Shown here: positions 48,002 through 55,551 of the stretch, piece by piece
Layout: each line of letters begins with the position of its first letter
How positions within the stretch are numbered: position 1 is the stretch's first letter
Origin: UBA2966 sp965242505
GTDB lineage: Bacteria; Pseudomonadota; Alphaproteobacteria; UBA2966
Direction of reading: 5' to 3'
NCBI GenBank assembly: GCA_965242505.1
Contig: OZ251449.1
Location: 3,534,001-3,598,000 of the forward strand
Length of the DNA stretch: 64,000 nucleotides
Translations under genes and position numbers: made by a program
The notes under the pieces: model-generated
What the model was told of the DNA's origin: nothing
The model's database searches: none
The model's input: the letters and a program-made list of their open reading frames with translations, nothing else

Positions 48002-50278
48002 CTATTCGCAGCCTTCGTCGCATCTGGCCCCGAAGCTGCCGATGAGCGAGCTGCGGAGCGCGCGGCCCCGGTGATCGACTTGCATGTGCCACCAGCCGGC
48101 CGCTTCCAGGCCGTCCCGGGGGCCGTAGAGATTGCCGCCGTACTTGGAAGGATGGGTCTCACCCGGCCGGATGTCGGCGTCGAAGTCCCACGTATTCAGG
48201 GTGCCATCGGCGGTTCGCGGATGATCGAGCTGGCCCCCGAAGCTGCCGTCGGCGGCGATCTCGCCCTCCTCCATCGGGATGCCTCCGGCAGCGCGCCTGT
48301 ACGGGATCCAAACCCCGTCGTGGCGGAGTTCCTCGAGGCCGGAGATCATGCCGCTGATCCTGTTGGCGGTGGCGGGGATGCCGTCGCCGGCGCAGCCGTT
48401 GCCGCCGATGCAGGCGTTGAGCGTGACGTCGCCCCGGAGCGGCGTCGCCCCGTTCAACGAGATGAAGGTCTCGTCCCCGCCGTTGCGCAGCGCCCGCGCC
48501 ATGGTGCGGCCCTTGAAGGTGGCGGCGATCGACGTCGAGACGTCCGTCGTCCTCATGCCGTCCGCGTCCCTGAAGGCGTCGTAGCCGAAGGCGAACGCCT
48601 GCGGGCGGGTGAAGGTCGGCGTGGCCTTCACGTTGTCGAACACCATGAACAGGCCGTAGGCCGCGTATTCGAGGTAGCGGTGCGAGTCGTCGCCGGCGTC
48701 GTCCGCGTCCGCGCCCGTGTCGAGGCCGCCATGGTTCGACAGCCACAGTTCGTAGGTCCCGAGCTCCTCCGGCCGGCCGTCGGCGTCATCCCCTCGAATC
48801 GTGCTCGGAAGGGGCTGTCCGCGCTGGGCTTCGGTCAGCGGAACCTGCGCCTTCCAGTAATACGACGGCTCGCCGTGGGGCGACTGCGACGGCGCGCCGA
48901 AGGCGACGGCGATGTCGTCGTGGGCCCAGTCGCCGCAATCGGAGAGAGGGTCTCTCCAGCAGGCGCCGGAGTTGTCCGTCGCGTAGCCCTGGAGCGCGGT
49001 CGCCTGATCCGCCGTCAGCGTCCCGGTCGCCGCCTCCAGGCCCAGGTCCCTGGCGTGGGAGGCGGTTATCGTGTCGCCCTGCGCCGCGCTCGCGTCGCCC
49101 AGCTTCCCGTCCGGGCCGTACCTCCACCAATCGTTGTGGTTGGGCGTGGCGGCGTCGGCGCTCCTGAAGTAGTCGAAGGTTCTCTGCATGTCGTAATAGA
49201 CCACGCCTTCGCCGCCGAACTTCAGCGTCGCGCCGTCGGCGGACAGCTGGAGCGAGCTCGTCACCACGCCGTCGGTGTTGGAATACGCGTCCGGCGTGCC
49301 GTCGTCGCCCTGGATCCTGATAGGATGCCTCCCCGCCGCGCGCAGGGTCACCGCCCGCAGCGGCAGCTCGTCGGTCGCGGCGAGGCCGCCGCTCGCGGCG
49401 GCGACCCTCTTGCCCGCGGCGAAGGCGACGGCGTCGGTCGCGATGTCCAGCTTCTCCCAGCCCGCCGCTCCGGTGTCGGCGCGCGGCGTGCGCGTGATTT
49501 CCGCCTCGCCCCTGGGCACGAACCTCGGTTCTCGCGGTTCGAGCGCTTGGGTCAGGGACACGCGCGGGTCGTACTCGTCGGCCCTGGCCCGTTGCGCCGC
49601 CGCGTCGCTCTCGGCTTCGCTCGCCCGCGTCCGGGCTTCGTCCCGCTCCGTGGCGCGGGTCGCCAGGTCCGCTTCGGCGGTTTCCAGTTCCTCGCGCAGC
49701 AGCGGCATCAGGGAGACCTGGGCGGTGGTCAGCGCGCCCTGGGCCTGTGACAGCGTGGTTCTGATCGCGTCGGTGGGGTTGGCTTCCAGCGCCGCGGTTA
49801 TCCTGGTCTGGGCGTCGTCCAGCGCCGCCTGCGCCCGGTCCAGCGACGTATGCATGCTGGCGAGGGAAACGGTCCCCCCCGACCCGAACGCCGCATTGGC
49901 CGCCCCCAGGGCCTCGGCGACCGCCCCCAGGGCGTCGTCGACCGCCTCCAGCGCCGTGTCGGCCTCCTGCTTCCCGCCGCCCTCGGGCTGCGTCGCCAGG
50001 TTCCGCCGGACATCCGCCAGATCTTCCTGGGCGCTGGTCACCGCCGCGCGGGCCGCCGTGCGCTGCTCGCCGGGGGTGGCCGCCGAACGCAGCGCCGCCT
50101 GAGCCGCCGCCAGCGAGCCGCGAAGGTCCGCCAGCGCGGTTTCGGCGGCGGCCTGCGCGGCCTCGGCCGCCTCGATGGCCGCCCGGTCGCCGACGTTCAC
50201 CGTCTTGGTGTCGGTGCAGGCGCCCAGCGCCAGAGCCATGCCGCAAATCAACGCCGTCGCAAGCTTGGAGATCGTCAT
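48002..50278 (-). CDS. TbpB-like surface lipoprotein with coiled-coil N-terminus, copy B
   Basis: A 758-aa paralogue of 42901-45240. The lipobox (LGAC), the Ala-rich coiled coil (RGSLAAAQAALRSA, LREELETAEADLATR) and the end GSFGARCDEGC are shared, and NLYGPRDGLEAAGWWHMQV corresponds to the FYGP motif of TbpB-like barrels. The middle differs, with its own Cys pair (GACWRDPLSDCGDW). Likely an outer-membrane lipoprotein exported by a Slam-like system; no Slam gene is in the window. Its leader has 15 tandem 12-bp units. Confidence 0.8.
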   Translation of the reverse strand: MTISKLATALICGMALALGACTDTKTVNVGDRAAIEAAEAAQAAAETALADLRGSLAAAQAALRSAATPGEQRTAARAAVTSAQEDLADVRRNLATQPEGGGKQEADTALEAVDDALGAVAEALGAANAAFGSGGTVSLASMHTSLDRAQAALDDAQTRITAALEANPTDAIRTTLSQAQGALTTAQVSLMPLLREELETAEADLATRATERDEARTRASEAESDAAAQRARADEYDPRVSLTQALEPREPRFVPRGEAEITRTPRADTGAAGWEKLDIATDAVAFAAGKRVAAASGGLAATDELPLRAVTLRAAGRHPIRIQGDDGTPDAYSNTDGVVTSSLQLSADGATLKFGGEGVVYYDMQRTFDYFRSADAATPNHNDWWRYGPDGKLGDASAAQGDTITASHARDLGLEAATGTLTADQATALQGYATDNSGACWRDPLSDCGDWAHDDIAVAFGAPSQSPHGEPSYYWKAQVPLTEAQRGQPLPSTIRGDDADGRPEELGTYELWLSNHGGLDTGADADDAGDDSHRYLEYAAYGLFMVFDNVKATPTFTRPQAFAFGYDAFRDADGMRTTDVSTSIAATFKGRTMARALRNGGDETFISLNGATPLRGDVTLNACIGGNGCAGDGIPATANRISGMISGLEELRHDGVWIPYRRAAGGIPMEEGEIAADGSFGGQLDHPRTADGTLNTWDFDADIRPGETHPSKYGGNLYGPRDGLEAAGWWHMQVDHRGRALRSSLIGSFGARCDEGCE

Positions 50279-50300
50279 CGAACGGGAACCCTCTTCATTC

Positions 50301-50480
50301 GTGAAGGGCCCCGTGAAGGGCCCCGTGAAGGGCCCCGTGAAGGGCCCCGTGAAGGGCCCCGTGAAGGGCCCCGTGAAGGGCCCCGTGAAGGGCCCCGTGA
50401 AGGGCCCCGTGAAGGGCCCCGTGAAGGGCCCCGTGAAGGGCCCCGTGAAGGGCCCCGTGAAGGGCCCCGTGAAGGGCCCC
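50301..50480. repeat. 12-bp tandem repeat, 15 units, in the copy B leader
   Basis: Fifteen exact copies of GTGAAGGGCCCC followed by GTGAAG, at the same place as the 9-unit array of copy A. The flanks (AACGGGAACCCTCTTCATTC on one side, ATTACGCCTCTACCATATCA on the other) are identical in both genes, so only the unit number differs. Confidence 0.95.
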
Positions 50481-50497
50481 GTGAAGATTACGCCTCT

Positions 50498-50527
50498 ACC
50501 ATATCACGAACGACGCCGCAAGGTCAA
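50498..50527 (-). promoter_or_regulatory. Promoter of lipoprotein gene B
   Basis: Same TTGACC (50527-50522) and TATGGT (50503-50498) with an 18-bp spacer as in copy A. The predicted leader is about 210 nt, 72 nt longer than copy A because of six extra units. Confidence 0.65.
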
Positions 50528-50545
50528 AATTCGCCCTGTGTCCCT

Positions 50546-50812
50546 GTCCCCCCTGGCGTGACCCCCACCCCGGCCCTCCCCTTGCCAGGGGGAGGGAGAA
50601 GAGAGGGGGCGGGAGGGGCCGGCGACGCCCCTTTCCCCTGACCATTGATGCCTCTCCCCCCCTGACCACCCACACTCCTCCCCCCTGACAGGGGGGAGGT
50701 CGGGAGGGGGGTCCGGATGGGGGGGTCCGGATGGACGCGCGCCGCCGCCGTGACCCCCACCCCGACCCTCCCCCTGCAAGGGAGAGGGAGAAGAAGGGGA
50801 CGGGAGGGGGGG
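50546..50812. repeat. Composite palindromic repeat cluster 16 (A, B, duplicated tail, A)
   Basis: Contains an A module (CCCTTGCCAGGGGGAGGGAG), a B module with the tail GGGGGTCCGGATGG in tandem duplicate, and a second A module. It separates the lipoprotein B promoter from the oxidoreductase stop at 50830. The 50279-50829 gap is leader repeat, promoter and this cluster. Confidence 0.85.
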
Positions 50813-50829
50813 CGGGCGCGTTCCGGCGG

Positions 50830-52980
50830 CTACGCTCCGGCGCGGCGCAGCGGTTCGACCTCGACCCGGTTGTCGTGGAACACGGCGCCGCCGGCCATGT
50901 CCGAATCACGCTCGTCCACGGTCAGGTTGAGGTTCGCCTGCGCGCCGACGATCTTGGGCCAGTAGCCCTTGACGCCTGCGGCCACGCCGGGCCGCGCGGC
51001 GTCGCTGACGGCGATCTCGGCCTCGAACGACCCGCGGTCGTTGAAGACGCGCGCCGCGTCGCCGTCCCGGAGGTTCCGCGCGGCGGCGTCCTGCGGGTTC
51101 AGCGTCACGCGCCGGGGGCCGGCGCGGCGCATCATCTCGGGCATGTTGGCGAAGATGGTGTTGAGGAAGTAGTGCGAGGCCGGCGCGACGAGGGCCAGGG
51201 GATACCGTTTGGCGAGGTCCCCGTCGGCGACCTCGGCGGGCGGCGTGAAGCCGGGCAGGGGGTCGAGGCCCAGGGCTGCGGCCTCTGCGGAGTGGAACTC
51301 CAGCTTCCCCGACGGCGTCGGGAACCCGTCGGCGAAGGGCAGGTAGGGCTGCGGCAGGCCGAGGCGCATCCAGCCCTTCTCCTTGAGTTTCTCCAGGGTG
51401 ACGCCGGCGAGCGCCGGATGGTCCGAATCGAGGACGGCCCGCGCCAGGTCCTCGTCGCCGTCGTAGAGGCAGGGTTCGTCGAGGCCCATGGCCCGCGCGA
51501 GCCGCCGGAAGATCTCCGTGTGGGGCAGGCACTCGCCCGGCGGTTCGACGGCGGGTTCGTTCCATTGCAGATACATGTGGCCGTAGGCGTTGTGGACGTC
51601 GGCGTGCTCCGTCTGCATGGTCGAGGGCAGCACGACATCGGCGTAGTCGACGGTGTCGGTGGGGAAGTTGTCGATGACGACCGTGAACAGGTCCTCGCGC
51701 GCGAGGCCGCGCCGCAGCGTCCCCTGCCGGGGCGAGCTCGCCGCCGGGTTGGCGCCGTAGATCAGCAGCGCCTTCACCGGCGGGTCGTCGAGGTCCAGCA
51801 GGGTCTCGCCCATGCGCGTGAACGACAGCGCGCGCGTCGCCGGGGGGGCGAGGCCGCCCAGTCGCAGCCCGGCGAGGTTGGCCGGAAACGCCGCGCTGGT
51901 CGAGTAGAGGACTCCGCCGCCGGGGAGCCGGAAGTCGCCCGTCACCGCCGGGATGGTGTGGATCGCGCGGCTCGCCATGCCGCCGCCCGCGTGCCGTTGC
52001 ATCCCCTGGGAGAGGCGCATCGCGGCCGGTCGCGTCGTCGCCAGCCGCCGCCCCAGCGCGGCGACGGTCTCGGCCGGAACGCGCGTGATCGCGGCGACCC
52101 GTTCCGGCGGGTACTCGAGGATGCGCTCGCGGAACGCGGGCCAGCCGTTCGTGTGCCGGGCGAGGTAGTCCGCGTCCTCGGCGCCCATGCCGACGACGAC
52201 GTTGAGCAGCCCGAGGGCGAGCGCCGCGTCCGTCCCCGGCAGGATGGGGACGTGCTCGTCGGCCCGCGCCGCGGTCCGGGTGCGGATGGGGTCGATGGCG
52301 ACCAGATGGGCGCCGTTCCGCCGCGCCTCGGAGATGAAGCGCCAGGCGTGGTTGCCGGTGGTGAGCGGGTTGAAGCCCCACAACACGATGAGCTTCGCGT
52401 GGCGCAGGTCTTCCGGGTCCATGCCCGCGCCCCGGCCCAGCGTCATGGCGCCGCCGGCCTCGCCGGCGACCTGGCAGATCGTCATCAGGTGCTGCGAGGC
52501 GCCGAGCGCGTTCCACAGCCGCTGTCCCGCGCCCCTGATCCCCTGCACGTATCCGAGGTGGCCCGTGCCGTAACAGGGCCAGACGGCCTCGCCGCCATGG
52601 GCCGCGATGACGCTCTTCAGCCGCGCGGCGATCTCGTCGAGAGCCTCGTCCCAGCCGATGCGCTCGAACGCGCCGGCGCCCTTCGGGCCGACGCGCCGCA
52701 GCGGGTGAAGCAGGCGGTCGGGCGCCCGCGCGTGCTCGAGGTAGCGGTTGACCTTGACGCACAGGTTGCCGCGGGTGAACGGGTGGTCGCGCGCGCCGCG
52801 CAGGCCGACGGCGTGGCCGTCCTCGACCGTCACGTCCCAGCTGCACGTGTCGGGGCAGTCGAGCGGACAGGCCCCCCGCGCGACGCGCCGGCCGGTCGCC
52901 GCCGGCCGCCGGGCTCCCGGACTCGTCCGCGCCGCGTCGAGCTTCTCGACCGGAGACGGGTCCTTGCGCCCCGGCGTCAC
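50830..52980 (-). CDS. Molybdopterin-dependent oxidoreductase (DMSO reductase family), copy 1
   Basis: Mo-bisMGD enzyme of about 716 aa with an N-terminal 4Fe-4S motif RGACPLDCPDTCSWDV (Cys-x3-Cys-x3-Cys) and a fourth Cys in GNLCVKVNRY. Further family segments are GWDEALDEIAARL, LIVLWGFNPLTTGNHAWRF, DPIRTRTAARADEH, LLIYGANPAASSP and a C-terminal MopB-type barrel (RVFNDRGSFEAEI). The chosen GTG (52980) opens a 21-residue leader GRKDPSPVEKLDAAR that resembles a TacT toxin N-terminus; the normal start codon is ACG here (ATG in the relic at 53769). Substrate unknown. Confidence 0.85.
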   Translation of the reverse strand: MTPGRKDPSPVEKLDAARTSPGARRPAATGRRVARGACPLDCPDTCSWDVTVEDGHAVGLRGARDHPFTRGNLCVKVNRYLEHARAPDRLLHPLRRVGPKGAGAFERIGWDEALDEIAARLKSVIAAHGGEAVWPCYGTGHLGYVQGIRGAGQRLWNALGASQHLMTICQVAGEAGGAMTLGRGAGMDPEDLRHAKLIVLWGFNPLTTGNHAWRFISEARRNGAHLVAIDPIRTRTAARADEHVPILPGTDAALALGLLNVVVGMGAEDADYLARHTNGWPAFRERILEYPPERVAAITRVPAETVAALGRRLATTRPAAMRLSQGMQRHAGGGMASRAIHTIPAVTGDFRLPGGGVLYSTSAAFPANLAGLRLGGLAPPATRALSFTRMGETLLDLDDPPVKALLIYGANPAASSPRQGTLRRGLAREDLFTVVIDNFPTDTVDYADVVLPSTMQTEHADVHNAYGHMYLQWNEPAVEPPGECLPHTEIFRRLARAMGLDEPCLYDGDEDLARAVLDSDHPALAGVTLEKLKEKGWMRLGLPQPYLPFADGFPTPSGKLEFHSAEAAALGLDPLPGFTPPAEVADGDLAKRYPLALVAPASHYFLNTIFANMPEMMRRAGPRRVTLNPQDAAARNLRDGDAARVFNDRGSFEAEIAVSDAARPGVAAGVKGYWPKIVGAQANLNLTVDERDSDMAGGAVFHDNRVEVEPLRRAGA

Positions 52981-53156
52981 TCCAGCACGCTCTTCTCGGC
53001 GAGCAGTCGGGCCAGGCGGGGCTTGTCGGCGACCGGGCGGTCGAGGACGTCCTGGAAGGCTCGCCACCGCCGTTCGTCGAGCCGGAACGTCCGCCGATCG
53101 GCCAAGGCGTCCTCGGCGGCGTCGATTCCCGCCGACTTGTTCTCGGCGATGGCCAT
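52977..53156 (-). pseudogene. TacA (DUF1778) antitoxin with internal deletion
   Basis: A 59-aa reading frame. It joins an N-terminal MAIAENKSAG directly to the C-terminal DALADRRTFRLDERRWRAFQ and DKPRLARLLAEKSV part of DUF1778 antitoxins, so about 35-40 residues containing the RHH DNA-binding region are absent. The stop overlaps the GTG of the next frame (GTGA), as TacA does with the TacT acetyltransferase gene; that gene is now the oxidoreductase. Confidence 0.72.
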
Positions 53157-53229
53157 GAACGTTCCCTCCGATTGGACAAGCCGGCACTCTGTCATACGGA
53201 TGTTGTGCGAACAAGAACACGGGCATGAT

Positions 53230-53670
53230 CCGTTGACGCTCCTTCTCCCCGGCGCGACCCCCACCCCGACCCTCCCCCTGCCAGGGAGAGGGAGAAGAAG
53301 GGGGGAAGGAGAAGAAAGGGGACGGATCGCGCCGTTTGCGCTCCTCCCCCCTGACAGGGGGGAGGTCGGGAGGGGGGTCCGGATGGACGCGCGCCGCCGC
53401 CGTGACCCCCACCCCCACCCCGACCCTCCCCCTGCCAGGGGGAGGGAGAAGAGGGGGGGGAGGGAGAAGAAAGGGGACGGACCGCGCCGTTTGCGCTCCT
53501 CCCCCCTGACAGGGGGGAGGTCGGGAGGGGGGTCCGGATGGCGGTTCCGCAACGCCGCTCGCGCCCCTCTCCCCCGCCGCCGGTGACCCCCACCCCGACC
53601 CTCCCCCTGCAAGGGGGAGGGAGAAGAAGGGGAGAGGGAGAAGAAGGGGGGCGGGAGGGGGGGCGCGTCC
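53230..53670. repeat. Composite palindromic repeat cluster 17 (A, B, A, B, A)
   Basis: Three A modules and two B modules in alternation, with the second A-B pair a near-copy of the first (about 140-150 bp unit). It fills 53157-53676, between the TacA remnant and the oxidoreductase relic. Confidence 0.87.
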
Positions 53671-53676
53671 CGGCGG

Positions 53677-53769
53677 CTACGTTCCGGCGCGGCGCAGCGG
53701 TTCGACCTCGACCCGGTTGTCGTGGAACACGGCGCCGCCGGCCGCCGGCCGCCGGGCGCCCGGACTCAT
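53677..53769 (-). pseudogene. Relic of a third molybdopterin oxidoreductase gene
   Basis: A 30-codon frame (ATG 53769, stop 53677): the first 10 residues MSPGARRPAA equal the N-terminus of copy 1 and the last 20 (GGAVFHDNRVEVEPLRRAGT) equal the C-termini of copies 1 and 3. The roughly 680 residues between are deleted in frame; both edges of the deletion share a short GCCGGCGGC-type sequence. It shows a third copy once stood here. Confidence 0.85.
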
Positions 53770-53905
53770 CCGCGCCGCGCCGCCATGGGAAGGAAGCCCC
53801 GCGGCATGGTCATATGGTCCGCAGTCCCGGGTTGCATCGCGGGGCCGGATAAACAAATATGGAACATACCGATCCGCATCGAGTGACGTTGCCCGAGGAT
53901 GGCGT

Positions 53906-54814
53906 ATGACGAGATTGCCGCACCCGATCCCGTACCAGGGCAGCAAGCGCAAGCTCGCCCCCGTCATCGACAGGTACCTGCCGGAGAGCATAGCGACGTT
54001 TTACGAGCCTTTCGCGGGCTCGGCCGCCATGACCATCTACGCGGCGCATCACCGTCGCGCGGAGCGCTTCGTCGTGGCCGACAGTTTTGCGCCCATGGTG
54101 GTCCTCCTGCGCTCCATCGTGGAGGAGCCCGCGCGGACGGCGGATCGGTATCGCGAAGTATGGGAAGGTCAACGGGAGGGCGGCCGCGACTTCTTCAACG
54201 AGGTTCGCAGCCGATACAACGAGAGACGGGATCCGGTCGATCTGTTGTACCTCATCTGTCGCTGCGTCAAGAACGCGGTCCGCTTCAACGGTGACGGGCG
54301 TTTCACGCAGTCGGTGGACAAGCGCCGCCTCGGAATGCGCCCGGACAAGATGCGGTCGGCGATGGCGGGCGCCTCGTCCATTCTCCGGGGGCGAACCGAA
54401 TTCCGTCTGGGCGATTGGCGGGAAACGTCCGCGGACGCCCGTCCCGAGGATTTCGTGTACATGGACCCGCCCTACCTCGGAATCTCCATCGGCCGGGACA
54501 AGCGTTATCACCGGCAGCTCATGCGGGAGGAACTGGTCGTCGGGCTCGAAGAGCTCAGGCGACGGGGCATTCCCTTCGCATTGTCCTATGACGGCATGAC
54601 CGGCGGACGGGAGTACGGACCTCCGCTTCCCGAGTCGCTCGGGTTGACCCGTCTTCTGCTCCGCGCCGGGACCTCCTCCCAGGCGACCCTGTCCGGGCGC
54701 AACGAAGAGACGGTCGAGAGCCTGTACGTGACGCCCGGTCTGGCGGGGCCGGTCAACGGGCATGATCCGTTCGGGAGCCGGGCGGGCCGGCCTAGCTCCC
54801 TGACAATCTTTTGA
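53906..54814 (+). CDS. Dam-type N6-adenine DNA methyltransferase
   Basis: A 302-aa D12-class methylase. The N-terminus is PYQGSKRKLAPVIDRYLP, motif I (SAM) is YEPFAGSAAMTIYA, the catalytic DPPY is in VYMDPPYLGISIG, and the family target-recognition region follows FTQSVDKRRLGMRPDKM. The ATG at 53906 was chosen because upstream sequence is relic DNA. It is convergent with an HNH endonuclease (54792), their ends overlapping by 23 bp, which fits a type II restriction-modification pair. Target sequence is unknown; GATC is only the family habit. Confidence 0.9.
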   Translation: MTRLPHPIPYQGSKRKLAPVIDRYLPESIATFYEPFAGSAAMTIYAAHHRRAERFVVADSFAPMVVLLRSIVEEPARTADRYREVWEGQREGGRDFFNEVRSRYNERRDPVDLLYLICRCVKNAVRFNGDGRFTQSVDKRRLGMRPDKMRSAMAGASSILRGRTEFRLGDWRETSADARPEDFVYMDPPYLGISIGRDKRYHRQLMREELVVGLEELRRRGIPFALSYDGMTGGREYGPPLPESLGLTRLLLRAGTSSQATLSGRNEETVESLYVTPGLAGPVNGHDPFGSRAGRPSSLTIF

Positions 54815-55511
54815 GCAGTGTCGCGACGGTAATGTCCTCGCGCTCCGCCCGGGCGCGGAGCCTGTCGAACGCCTTTACCTCGGCGCCGCGCCATTCTACG
54901 TCCACGCGGCGGATTTGCTCCCCCGCGACGTGCGTGTAGTTTTCGGGAGAAGCCCAGAAACAGGAACGGCATACCGCCGCATCCCGGCCTTCCCGCCAGT
55001 TACTGCATTGTTCGCATGACCAGGACTTCGCGCGTTGGCTCGATGCGTTCAGCAACATGTATTCCTCGATATTGGCCTCGTCATGGGCTTCCTCCCCCGC
55101 GATTTCGTAAGGCACACGATGATCGATCTGGAGATACCGCGCGTTCATCCGTTCTCCGGTGATCGCATCCCGTGAGTCGTACCGAGCCGTCAGCGCATCA
55201 CGGAACGCCTTGGAGAACGCCTTGCGGCCCCCGATCCGCCCGCGTCTGATTTCATCCGGGTCAGCGAAACGGTATGCGCCGATTTGTCGCCCCGTCCGCT
55301 CACTCGTCATCCGAAACGTCTCGAGCGGCACTCCGTTCTCCCGCACGTCGCGGGCGGCCCGGGGCGGGTGGTCGTATCCGTACAGAGTCCGAAGCTCCTC
55401 GGTGGTGACGTGACCGTGCTTCAGCATATGGTCTATCACCGTGCGCGGGCGCTTGGCCGTCACCTTCTCGCATAGGGCGAGGATACGGGGGTCGACTTTC
55501 CGATCCGCCAT
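54792..55511 (-). CDS. HNH endonuclease, likely restriction partner of the methylase
   Basis: A 239-aa protein from the ATG at 55511. The C-terminal half has an HNH-type site (YLQIDHRVPYEIAGEE, then LNASSQRAKSWSC) and a zinc finger built from CEQCSNW and CRSCFW. The N-terminal half (MLKHGHVTTEELRTLYGYDH) is a helix-turn-helix-like DNA-reading part. The CxxC pairs after an RAKSWSC stretch occur in restriction enzymes paired with Dam-type methylases. The cut site is not known. It begins only 40 bp from the stop of oxidoreductase copy 3. Confidence 0.82.
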   Translation of the reverse strand: MADRKVDPRILALCEKVTAKRPRTVIDHMLKHGHVTTEELRTLYGYDHPPRAARDVRENGVPLETFRMTSERTGRQIGAYRFADPDEIRRGRIGGRKAFSKAFRDALTARYDSRDAITGERMNARYLQIDHRVPYEIAGEEAHDEANIEEYMLLNASSQRAKSWSCEQCSNWREGRDAAVCRSCFWASPENYTHVAGEQIRRVDVEWRGAEVKAFDRLRARAEREDITVATLLKRLSGS

Positions 55512-55551
55512 AGGGACCTTGACGAGATCGATCGAACCGGTCGTGCGCCGG

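Noticed and set aside
45263..50480. CRISPR-like array at the 12-bp repeats
   Set aside because: Units are 12 bp with no spacers between them; this is a simple tandem repeat.
53237..53700. Repeat-rich region as a possible replication or transfer origin
   Set aside because: The palindromes are the same A and B modules as everywhere else, with no AT-rich segment, iterons or relaxase gene.
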